From: Amycolatopsis dendrobii
Lineage (GTDB): Bacteria > Actinomycetota > Actinomycetes > Mycobacteriales > Pseudonocardiaceae
Reading direction: 5' to 3'
Length of the DNA: 64,000 bases
Assembly: GCF_014145675.1 (NCBI RefSeq)
Contig: NZ_JACGZW010000007.1
Span: 372,001 to 436,000 of the forward strand
The position numbers and the translations under genes were made by a program. The notes below the pieces were generated by a model, which saw only the letters and a program-made list of their open reading frames with translations, made no database searches and was not told where the DNA came from. This document shows, piece after piece, positions 8,983 to 17,700 of the stretch (its first letter is position 1; each line of letters opens with the position of its first letter).

Positions 8983-10937
8983 TCCCCGGCGGTGGGGGCG
9001 GGATCGAGATGGCCCTCGGCCGCCGCGGTCGCAGGCGGATGGCGCAATCCGTGCCGGACAGCGGACTCACCGGGCCGGTCGACATCCCGGAACCGGAGCA
9101 GCCGGAACAGCCGAAAGGCCTGCGGGCGCGGCTGTCGCGGATGCGCACTTCGGTGGCGGGCACCGTCCGCGGCCTGCCGAAGGTCGCGAAGCTGACCTGG
9201 CAGGCCAGCCCGACGCTGACGATCGTGCTCGCGGTGATCACGCTGGCGTCCGGCCTGCTGCCGACGGTCACCGCGTACATCGCGAAAGTCCTGCTCGACT
9301 CGGTGGTCGCGGCGATCCAGCATCGCGGGTCGACCGCGGACATCGTGCGCATCACGCTGTTCCAGTTCGGCGTGCTGGCGGCGACCGCGATCAGCAGCGC
9401 GCTCACCACGATCGCACAATCCCTGTTGCAGGAACGGATGACGCTCACCATCCGGCACCAGGTCATGAAGCACGCGAGCGATCTGCACCTGGCGTACTTC
9501 GAGGGTTCGGCGTCGTACGACATGCTGCGCCAGGCCGCGCAGGAAGCGCCGACGCGTCCGTTGTCGATGATGACCTCGGCACTCGGCCTGATCCGGACGA
9601 TGATCACCTTCGCCAGCATGATCGCGCTGCTGGTGTCGATCAGCCCGCTGCTCGCGCTGGTCGCTTTGCTGGCCCCGATTCCGGCGTTCATCTCGCAGTC
9701 GAAGTACGGTTCGCGGGCGTTCTGGCTCACGTTCATGATGTCGCCGATCAAACGGCGGATGGACTATCTGTCCTCTTTGGTCACAACGGATACGTATGCC
9801 AAGGAGACCAAGCTGTTCGGGCTCGGCCCGTACTTCGTGGACCGGTTCCGGAAGCTCGGCGTGGTGGCTTACGAACGGCAGCGGAAGCTGACGGTGAAAC
9901 GGAATGTCAGCTCGACGTCGTGGGGATTGCTGAGCACGCTGGTCGGCTCTGGGATCGCGTTGTACATCGCACTGGAAGCGGTCGGCGGACGGCTCACGCT
10001 GGGCGATCTGGCGCTGTACACCGCCGCCGCGACGTCCGTGCAAAGCTCGGTGACCGGGTTGTTCACCGCGTTTTCCGGGATGTACGAGAACAATCTCTAC
10101 CTGGACACGCTGTACAAATTCCTCGACACCACACCGGAAATCACCGCACCGGCGAAGCCGCGGCCGCTTCCGTCCACTGTGGAAGGACATATCCAGTTCG
10201 AATCGGTGAGCTTCAGCTATCCGGGTGCGGACGAACCGGCGCTGCACGGGGTGAGCTTCGAGATCCGTCCCGGCGAAACCGTCGCCGTGGTGGGCCGCAA
10301 CGGCGCGGGAAAGTCGACGCTGTTCAAGCTGCTGTGCCGGCTTTATGACCCGACAGCGGGTCGGATCCTGCTGGACGGCGTGGACATCCGCGAGTACGAC
10401 CCGGTCGAATTGCGCACCAAGATCAGCGCGATGTTCCAGGATTACGTGACCTACCAAGGAACCGCGGCGGAGAACATCGGTCTCGGCGACCTGAACCGGC
10501 TCACCGATCGCGAGCACATCGAGGACTCCGCCCGCCGCGCCGGAGCCGACGAGCGCATCGCCCGGCTGCCGACGGGGTACGACAGCCCGCTCGGCCGATG
10601 GTTCGACCAGGGCGTGTCGCTCTCCGGCGGGGAATGGCAGAAAATCGCGCTGGCCAGGGCTTTCCAGCGCGAGGCCCCGATCCTGATCCTGGACGAGCCG
10701 ACGTCGGCGCTGGACGCGCAAGCCGAGCACGACCTGTTCGACCGGCTGCACACGTTGTCGCGCGGGCGGACGACGCTGTACATCTCGCACCGGTTCTCGA
10801 CGGTCCGCCAAGCCGAGCGCATCCTGCTGCTGGACCACGGGAAGGTCGCAGAATACGGCACGCACGAAGCGCTGATGGCGGCCGATGCCGGGTACGCGGA
10901 ATTGTTCACGTTGCAAGCGGAGGCGTACTTGAAGTGA
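8979..10937 (+). CDS. ABC exporter half-transporter (membrane domain fused to ATPase)
   Basis: Type IV ABC exporter, 652 aa. After about 65 polar residues come six membrane segments (roughly residues 75-360), then a nucleotide-binding domain with Walker A GRNGAGKST near 439, the LSGGEWQKIALARAF signature near 548, Walker B ILILDEPTSALD near 569 and the H-loop ISHRFST near 601. GTG 8979 overlaps the tetR stop (GTGA), giving coupling; ATG 9009 or 9039 are possible later starts. As a half-transporter it should homodimerise. Substrate not inferable; regulated by the adjacent TetR. Confidence 0.88.
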   Translation: MIPGGGGGIEMALGRRGRRRMAQSVPDSGLTGPVDIPEPEQPEQPKGLRARLSRMRTSVAGTVRGLPKVAKLTWQASPTLTIVLAVITLASGLLPTVTAYIAKVLLDSVVAAIQHRGSTADIVRITLFQFGVLAATAISSALTTIAQSLLQERMTLTIRHQVMKHASDLHLAYFEGSASYDMLRQAAQEAPTRPLSMMTSALGLIRTMITFASMIALLVSISPLLALVALLAPIPAFISQSKYGSRAFWLTFMMSPIKRRMDYLSSLVTTDTYAKETKLFGLGPYFVDRFRKLGVVAYERQRKLTVKRNVSSTSWGLLSTLVGSGIALYIALEAVGGRLTLGDLALYTAAATSVQSSVTGLFTAFSGMYENNLYLDTLYKFLDTTPEITAPAKPRPLPSTVEGHIQFESVSFSYPGADEPALHGVSFEIRPGETVAVVGRNGAGKSTLFKLLCRLYDPTAGRILLDGVDIREYDPVELRTKISAMFQDYVTYQGTAAENIGLGDLNRLTDREHIEDSARRAGADERIARLPTGYDSPLGRWFDQGVSLSGGEWQKIALARAFQREAPILILDEPTSALDAQAEHDLFDRLHTLSRGRTTLYISHRFSTVRQAERILLLDHGKVAEYGTHEALMAADAGYAELFTLQAEAYLK

Positions 10938-10968
10938 CTATCTTGGGGTGATCAGCCGAGGGGGTTTC

Positions 10969-11553
10969 GTGCTCATCACCACTCAAGACCTGGGGGTCAC
11001 CGCGGGCGAGACAGCGCTGTTCAGCGGTCTCGACCTGGCCGTCGACGCCGGCGAATGCCTGGTCGTCCGCGGTGCCAACGGAGCGGGCAAATCGACGTTG
11101 CTGCGCTGTCTCTACGGGAATCAGGCTCCGACGTCCGGTTCCGTGTCCGTCTGCGGCGGGCCGCCGGACGAGCGGTCCGCCGCTTTCCGTCGCCGGGTTT
11201 CCGTGCTTTTCGACGATTCGGCGCTCTTCGACGAACTCACCCCGCGCCAGCATCTCGACCTGCTGCGCAATTCCTTCGGCGGCGAACTGGCCGAAGGCCC
11301 GATCCCGGCTCCCGATGTGCCCGCGGCGGAACTCTCCGCCGGACAACGCCGCCGGCTCCTGCTGCACGCCGCGGTCGCGCGTCCGCACGAGGTGCTGCTG
11401 CTGGACGAACCCGAACGCGCCCTGGACGCGGACGGCCGCGCCTGGCTGTCCACCCTGGTCGCCACCAGCACCCAGCGCGGCGCGGCGGTCGTGGTGGCGA
11501 GCCATCACCCGCCGCTCGCGGACGAGGTCGCGGATTACGTGGTGGACCTGTGA
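10969..11553 (+). CDS. ABC transporter ATP-binding protein (paralogue of 45956-46570)
   Basis: Stand-alone ABC ATPase of 194 aa, slightly short. Walker A GANGAGKST near residue 35, signature LSAGQRRRLLLH near 120, and Walker B VLLLDEPERALD near 141. I start it at GTG 10969, which has GAGGGGG upstream, rather than at GTG 10948. Its stop overlaps the start of the membrane partner. The segment PDERSAAFRRRVSVLFDDS is shared nearly word for word with the ATPase at 45956, so the window holds two copies of this ATPase/membrane-protein system in opposite orientations. Confidence 0.87.
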   Translation: MLITTQDLGVTAGETALFSGLDLAVDAGECLVVRGANGAGKSTLLRCLYGNQAPTSGSVSVCGGPPDERSAAFRRRVSVLFDDSALFDELTPRQHLDLLRNSFGGELAEGPIPAPDVPAAELSAGQRRRLLLHAAVARPHEVLLLDEPERALDADGRAWLSTLVATSTQRGAAVVVASHHPPLADEVADYVVDL

Positions 11554-12734
11554 AACGCCCGGATCTGGTCCTGGCGCTGGTCATCGCGGTCGGTCTGCTG
11601 GGATCGCCGTTCTACAACACCGAACTGGTGCGCAGCCAGCTGATCGGCAGCGCACCGGTGGGCGCGCTCGGCAGCGTGCTCGTGCTGTGCACCGGCCTCG
11701 CCCTGGCCTGGCGCGCGACGCTGCGACGCGGGTACGTCTGGGCCCATCCGGCCACGCTGACCTGGGACGATTTCGACGGCCAGCGCCCTGCCGTGCTCAC
11801 CCGACGGCTCGTACTGGACTGGGCCGCCCGGTTCGCGGTGGCGGCTTATTTCTTCGCCGTGTCCGGGATGCTGATCGGCTTCCCCAGCTCGGTTGCCGGC
11901 CCGATCGCGCTCCTCGTGGTCATCGCCGCGCTGGCCTTGCTGATGGGCCGCCGCCGCTCGTTCCCCAGCGAATCCCTTCTCCCGCTTACCCTCGCGCTGG
12001 TGTTCGTCGTTCCACTGTGGACATATGTGGCCGCGGCCGCCCTCGCGGCGGTCGCCTTGGCCCGGTCTTCTTCCTTGTCGCACACGGCTTCCCGCGACAC
12101 CCTGATCCGGCACTACACCGAGCGCATGGTGCGCCGGACGTCCGCCGCCTTCCTCGATGTCTGGGCGCTGCTCCCGGCCGGACGTCCGGTGCCGTGGCGG
12201 AATGCGCTCGCCAGCCGGTTCGTCGTCACCCGATACGTCGTCACCGGAGTCCTCGCCCGGCGCTCCGCACTCGGCCTGCCGGTCTTCTTGGCCCTCGCCG
12301 TCGTCGCCACCCACGCGACCTTCCCGGCGGTCACGTCGGTCTGGCTGATCGGCATCGGCGGCTACCTCAGCCTGCTGCCGTTCACCGCCCCGGTCGCGCA
12401 GCTGCATCGGGTACCCGGACTGCGTCGGTGGCTAGCCGCGTCCGACCTGCAGCTACATGCCGTGACCTGCGCTTTTCTCTGTGTCCTTGCCCTGCTCTGG
12501 ACCGGCGTCGTCCTGCTGCTCGGCATCCCAGCGTCACTCGGCACGATCGCGGCGGCCCTGATCGCGGCGCTGTCCGCCGTCCGCTCGGTGACCCGCGGCC
12601 CGCTCGACTTCAGCTCGATGGGAATGGTGCTGTACGAGGGCGTCCTGATCCCCGCGGGCCTGGTGCGGCAACTCGTCCGAGGCCCGGAACTCCTTGTGCT
12701 GGGATTAATTGCCGCGAGCTTTGTCCCGGTCTAG
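11550..12734 (+). CDS. Multi-pass membrane protein partnered with ABC ATPase (DUF6297-like)
   Basis: Large hydrophobic protein, 394 aa, with about 9-10 membrane spans and no recognisable enzyme motif. GTG 11550 overlaps the ATPase stop. It is clearly homologous to the protein at 44694: both carry a RRGYVWAHPATLTWDDFD / RRGFVWAEPAELTWMDF motif after the second span and end with a conserved DFSSMGM...VRQLVRGPELL type tail. It is probably the transmembrane subunit of an uncharacterised ABC transporter; I recall this family as DUF6297 but could not confirm the name. Function unknown. Confidence 0.78.
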   Translation: MKRPDLVLALVIAVGLLGSPFYNTELVRSQLIGSAPVGALGSVLVLCTGLALAWRATLRRGYVWAHPATLTWDDFDGQRPAVLTRRLVLDWAARFAVAAYFFAVSGMLIGFPSSVAGPIALLVVIAALALLMGRRRSFPSESLLPLTLALVFVVPLWTYVAAAALAAVALARSSSLSHTASRDTLIRHYTERMVRRTSAAFLDVWALLPAGRPVPWRNALASRFVVTRYVVTGVLARRSALGLPVFLALAVVATHATFPAVTSVWLIGIGGYLSLLPFTAPVAQLHRVPGLRRWLAASDLQLHAVTCAFLCVLALLWTGVVLLLGIPASLGTIAAALIAALSAVRSVTRGPLDFSSMGMVLYEGVLIPAGLVRQLVRGPELLVLGLIAASFVPV

Positions 12735-12751
12735 CCCTACGCTCCCCACCC

Positions 12752-13249
12752 ATGGGGCGACGCATCATGGTCACCGGATGCTCCGGTGCCGGAAAATCCA
12801 CCCTGGCCAGGCAGATCGGCGCAACCCTCGACCTCCCGGTCACGCATCTGGACCGGCTCTACTGGCGTCCCGGCTGGATCCCGGCCCCGCCCGAAGAGTT
12901 CCGAGCCGCGGTCGCCGAAGCCGCCAGCACGGACAGCTGGGTGATCGACGGCAACTACAGCAAGACCTTTGACCTGCGCCTGCCGTTCGCCGACACCGTC
13001 GTGCTGCTGGACGCGTCGCGCTACACCTGCCTGCTCCGCGCCGTGCGGCGGCAGCTGCGCGAATGGGGCCAAGAGACGCAGGCCGCCGGATGCGTGTCGA
13101 AGATCGACGCCGAACTGGTCCAGTGGATCTGGAAATGGCCGACCCGCCGTCCGCTGATGCTGCGGCGGATCGCCGCCGAAGCTCCGTCCGCGCGACAGGT
13201 GCTGCTGCGGTCGCCGCGCGAGGTGTCGGCGTTCCTGCAGACCCTCTGA
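12752..13249 (+). CDS. Small P-loop kinase-like protein (topology-modulation/adenylate kinase-like)
   Basis: A 165-aa P-loop NTPase resembling the FlaR/topology-modulation and shikimate-kinase-like group. Walker A is GCSGAGKST near residue 9, followed by THLDRLYWRPGW near 31 and the family hallmark WVIDGNYSKTFDLRL near 67, then a lid-like RRQLREWGQE segment. Start ATG 12752 is 17 bases after the membrane-protein stop. Its stop codon lies inside the 12-bp repeat that marks the left side of the low-GC island, so the island probably inserted exactly at the 3' end of this gene. Confidence 0.8.
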   Translation: MGRRIMVTGCSGAGKSTLARQIGATLDLPVTHLDRLYWRPGWIPAPPEEFRAAVAEAASTDSWVIDGNYSKTFDLRLPFADTVVLLDASRYTCLLRAVRRQLREWGQETQAAGCVSKIDAELVQWIWKWPTRRPLMLRRIAAEAPSARQVLLRSPREVSAFLQTL

Positions 13250-13253
13250 CCTG
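13242..13253 (+). repeat. Left copy of 12-bp direct repeat bracketing the defence island
   Basis: CCCTCTGACCTG, identical and in the same orientation to 26061-26072. It spans the stop codon of the P-loop kinase gene; lower-GC sequence starts right after it. Confidence 0.5.
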
Positions 13254-13312
13254 CGCAAATCTAAACACTGCCGAAGAAGTGTTTGGCATACATCGTAGAG
13301 ATGCCGCTGAAC

Positions 13313-14398
13313 TCAGACTTCTTTTAGCAACCCTTCGACCCCGTAGCGGGTGTCCTGCCAGCTCTTCCGGACACACCGATCGAGGAGCTTCACGTCAAGT
13401 TCCTTGCCGAGCGCGGCGGCGAGGACGTGCGCAGCCAGCCGAGGAGGGATTGCGTTGCCAACTTGCTGTGCAATGGCACGTCCGGACCAGGGGTAGTCGC
13501 GAGGAAACGTCTGCAGTCTGCCTGCCTCGTGATCCGTGAAGCGATCTGGCTTGCCAACGGGCCGATCACGCAGTCGGTTACGAGAGATCTTGCCGGTGAC
13601 AGTGAAGGAGGGTTCGTTCCAAGTTCGTTCCCCTCGCAGCTTCGGATCTCCACCGGTCCCATAATTGGATACCACAGTGAATCCGGCCGGCCAGCCGAGC
13701 GCTTCGCGCATGGTCCTCCACTGGCGCAGGCGCCGGTCGCCCTCCTTACGGGACTGTCCTTTGCGATACCTCCGATGGGTCGGTCTCGGCAGCTCCGCAT
13801 CAGTACCGAGACGGGCGACAAGTATCGCGCGGCGACGAGTCTGCGGAACGCCGAACTCCTCAGTATGGAGGATTCCGTGCGCAACGCCGTACCCACGCGC
13901 CTCAAGGACCTGTCCGAACGCCTTCCATACCGGCAGTACCGCGGGCACCTGTTCGAGAACGATCGCTTCGTAAGGGACGCCTCGATCCGCAGCGTCTACC
14001 GCCCATCGCAGAGGCTCGACGACCAGTCCAGTCCGTTCGTCCTTAACCTGGGAAAAGTCCGGATCCTTGCCGCAGGCAACATCGTCGACGAAGGACAACA
14101 CCTGGTCGAGAGCTTTCCGCCCTTCTCCCCGCCCCGCTACGGTGTAAGTTTGGCAGGGCGGACCTCCAGCCAAGATTCGAGCATCCGGGTAGTCGAGCGG
14201 CTTGGAAGAGCGCACATCACCTTGCTTGGTCCGCAACCCAGCTGCTTCGCGAGTGGTACACGCATCGGCATCCCACTCGATCCCGACCGTTGACAGGCCG
14301 AGCCAGTGAGAAGCCACGTCGAGACCGCCTGGACCAGCGAACAGATCCACCATCTCGACCTGCTCAGACGAAGATGAGAGTGGTTGTCCGTCGGTCAT
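13313..14398 (-). CDS. DNA cytosine-5 methyltransferase (DISARM DrmMII-type candidate)
   Basis: m5C methyltransferase, 361 aa. Motif I DLFAGPGGLDVAS (about residues 16-28), motif IV GGPPCQTYTVAGRG with the catalytic Cys near 79, motif VI as LEQVPAV instead of the usual ENV, motif VIII QTRRRAI, and motif X QQVGNAIPP near 325. A target-recognition region of about 100 residues lies between VIII and X. ATG 14398 is preferred over an upstream in-frame start at 14455. It is divergent from the helicase operon and shares its lower GC; in DISARM class 2 systems an m5C enzyme modifies self DNA, which is its likely job here. Confidence 0.88.
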   Translation of the reverse strand: MTDGQPLSSSSEQVEMVDLFAGPGGLDVASHWLGLSTVGIEWDADACTTREAAGLRTKQGDVRSSKPLDYPDARILAGGPPCQTYTVAGRGEGRKALDQVLSFVDDVACGKDPDFSQVKDERTGLVVEPLRWAVDAADRGVPYEAIVLEQVPAVLPVWKAFGQVLEARGYGVAHGILHTEEFGVPQTRRRAILVARLGTDAELPRPTHRRYRKGQSRKEGDRRLRQWRTMREALGWPAGFTVVSNYGTGGDPKLRGERTWNEPSFTVTGKISRNRLRDRPVGKPDRFTDHEAGRLQTFPRDYPWSGRAIAQQVGNAIPPRLAAHVLAAALGKELDVKLLDRCVRKSWQDTRYGVEGLLKEV

Positions 14399-14767
14399 GA
14401 GACCGGAGTGTATAAGGCAGGTCCGACATAAACGCGTACTGGCCAAGTCCGACACGGACTACTAGGCGCTTCTCATGGACACGACCTGGCGTGACATATT
14501 CGTGACCATACGGCGTAACACTCTAGGCTGCCTGAGCGACGTGAACGATCACGGAACGCGGCGAGGCGCGAGAAAAAGACTCCAGTAGACGATCGTTCGG
14601 CACGAAAACCTGACGAGCATGCGCTTCACGTCCTACGGTGGATCGTGTCGACGAAGATCGTCCGTCGACACGCCAGGACAGGCAGATGGAGGATCGGTGA
14701 CCGACAAGTCCCACCACCAGCAGCACCAGCACGCGGCCCCCAGGGCGGCGGTGAGGAGCGCGCAGAA
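14399..14767. other. Divergent promoter region of the defence island
   Basis: 369 bases between the methyltransferase start and the preferred start of the first helicase. An open frame runs from 14645 into the helicase, but its ~41 residues are low complexity (Pro/Gly/Arg rich) and lack family character, so I treat it as leader. A GAGGAG ribosome site at 14753-14758 points to GTG 14768. The promoters for both directions must be here; I cannot assign -10/-35 boxes with confidence. Confidence 0.5.
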
Positions 14768-17700
14768 GTGGTGACCAGGCCGGAAGCGTGGGGACCCGAC
14801 CCGACCTTGGTCAACGAGGTCAGGAGTCGACTCGCGACTGCAATTTCCGTGTACACGGCAAATCCCGACCTCATCTCGGAGCATGCCAATCACGAGGAAT
14901 CGATCCGAGTCGGAGGCTACTCGGACAGAACGTTGCTCGAACTCGTCCAGAACGCTGCCGACGCCCTCTCCGGCGTCGCGAACCCGGAGCGGACCACTGG
15001 CAGGGTCGAGATAGTCCTCGATACAGAATCACAAACCCTCTACTGCGCCAACACAGGGCGACCGTTCTCGAAAAACGGGCTCGTCACGATCATGCACGCG
15101 CACCTCAGCGACAAGCGCGGCGACGAAATCGGTCGCTTTGGTCTAGGCTTCAAGTCCGTGCTCGCGGTGTCTGATGCGCCGCAAGTCTTCAGCCGGTCCG
15201 TTTCCTTCGAGTTCAACTCGCCGCAAGCACGGTCCGCGATCTCGAGTGTCGCCGCGACCGCTAAGCGCTACCCGATCCTCCGCACGGCAACCGCCCTCGA
15301 CCCGTTGGCAGCTTTCGAATCCGACCCGATACTCGCTGGGATGGCGGAGTGGGCCACCACGATCGTCAAGCTGCCCCGGGCGAGAGGACTCGCACGACTA
15401 CGCAGTGATATCGAGCGATTCCCTTCGGAGTTCCTGCTGTTTGTCGGGACCGTGCGGGAGATTACGCTGCGTGTGCTGGGTACAGACTCTTTCGAAACCA
15501 CGCACGTATCACGTGATCTCGGCGACGGTATCCTTAAGATCGAGCGTCCAGATGGCAGTGGCGATGAGTGGATCGTCCAGAATCGGATGCACACACCAAC
15601 CGCCGAGGCGCGCCGACAGGTCGGCGAAGCCGTCTCACGAGAACAAGTCAAGGTCACCGTCGCTGTTCCGCGACGACAAGCTAGACAACGAATCGGACAG
15701 TTCTGGTCATACTTTCCCCTCCAGGATCAAACCTCCGCATCGGCCCTGTTCAACGCCCCGTGGAGTGTTAACGACGACCGGACAACGCTGCTCAGGAACG
15801 ACTACAACCGAGAGATGGTCAGGACGCTCTCCGGGATGTTCGTCAGCTTGCTCCCACTTGTGAGCACAGCCGAAGACCCTGCTGCGCACCTCGATTACAT
15901 GCCCGCGCGAGGAAGAGAGCCACTGTCGTTCGGTGATGAACTCCTGTGCGCACATGTCCCGCGTATGTCGGCGAAGGTTCCCTTGGTACCTGATGCCACC
16001 GGGACACTGAAGCCCTCGGCCAGCCTTCGACCCCTGGACCTGGGCATTGTCGGCATCAAGGAAAGCGATCACCTTGCGTGGGCCGATTCCCCGAACACTG
16101 CCGACGACGTCCCGCATTGGCGCTGTTACGCGTCAACGCAGCGGGCCATGCGCCTGCGTCAGCTGCTCACCGCAGCAGCGTCTCCGGATCTTCTTGACAG
16201 CGACCGGGACGCCAAGCGAGCCCTTGACTCCATACCGAAACGCGGGCTGCTCTCCTGGCTCCGAGAATGGGCCGAAGGCGATGACGTCGCGTCCGCGGCC
16301 GACGCGATCAAGTTCGTGCTCCTACACCGGAACCTTCCCGACGTCGACCAGGCCAGAGTCGTGCCGACCACCGACGGCATGCGGGCAATGCGCGACAAGA
16401 ACATCGTTTTCCTCCACCAGGAGGATGGCGTCGAGATCGAGCGTGCGGTGTTCGTCGATCCCGAACTACTGGCCAGGTCGGGTGTCGAGAGCGCACTTCG
16501 AGAGTTCGGGTTCCGTGATCTCGACCCGCTCGCCATCCTCAACGCGCGCTTGGCCAAACTCACGACCGATCCACACACTGAGCAACTCACGAAGCTCTGG
16601 GAGGCCATCCTCGACGTCCCTGTGACCGTCGCGGCCAAAACCCTGGCCAACCATCGAGCAGTCGTCAAAGTACCGACACAAGATGGCAACTGGGCATGGC
16701 CTACACAGGTCTTCGACTTAGACGAACCGTTAGGTGACAACCTGGCAGCCAGGCTGCTGGACCATCAGCGATGCATGCCAGTCGTGGCTCACCAAATCGG
16801 GGTGGTGCATAGGCCGGTTGGCAAATACGCCCTAGAAGACGAGCCACTTCTCGATCGGTACCGCGAATGGGTGCTGACCACGATCAACTCGCGCCGAGGT
16901 CCCGGCGAACGGCCTGTAGAACGGATCGAACTGTATCCAGGCGACGGGCCCGGCCCTTTCTCTGTGCTGTTCTTCCTGAAAGATGCCAAAGCGTCCAATC
17001 GAATCCGAGCTGCCTGGACTGCCAAGCTGCTGCAGGAATCTGACGGTGAATGGATCTGCGAGGACCTAGACACGGGGGCATCCCAACCGGTGATGTCGCC
17101 AGTACGCTGGGCGGCCGATCGCGCTGGCTTGTTGGAATCCAACCGAGGGTTCCGCCCGCCCGGCGAGCTCGTTGCTCCGTCCATGCTTAAGTATCGGAAC
17201 CTCCTTCCCATCTTTCAAGGGCCCCGCCAGGTCGCGGACGCGCTGGAGATGCCCGACGAGCTAAGTTCGGTACCACCTTCGGTGCTCAAGGAAGCCCTTG
17301 AAGCTCAAATTTTCCCGTCGTCGCTGGACGATACCGCGCTTGCCGAGTTCATTACCGCCGCACGCCGTATCGCTTACCCCGACAGCCGACCAGAGACAAT
17401 CCCCGCCAGGGTTCAGCGGGCGATCGAGGCACGCTCGCCCGCTTCAGTTTATCTCGCCACCACAGACGAGCAAGAAGAGTTCCTATCGTCGCGCCAGCGT
17501 CCTTACTTGCGAGTCACAGAGGAGCAGGAAGGCGAATTCACAACCTTGATGGGGTGTCGTCGGTTCGAAGAGAGCTTCGCGTTCTCCGTAGTGATCGACG
17601 GAGAACAGAAGAGCGAGCGGGTTGTTGACCTCTTCAGCGGGCTTCGCGCACCGCACATCCCGAATATTGTAACGAGCGCCACCGTCACGCGAGCACTCCA

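Noticed and set aside
7878..10916. A 1012-aa open frame on the minus strand across bkdC, tetR and the ABC exporter
   Set aside because: It is antisense to three well-supported genes, has Arg/Gln/His-rich low-complexity translation and no family motifs; a GC-rich antisense shadow.
14645..14767. N-terminal extension of the giant helicase from ATG 14645
   Set aside because: The 41 extra residues are Pro/Gly/Arg low complexity, and a good ribosome site points to GTG 14768.
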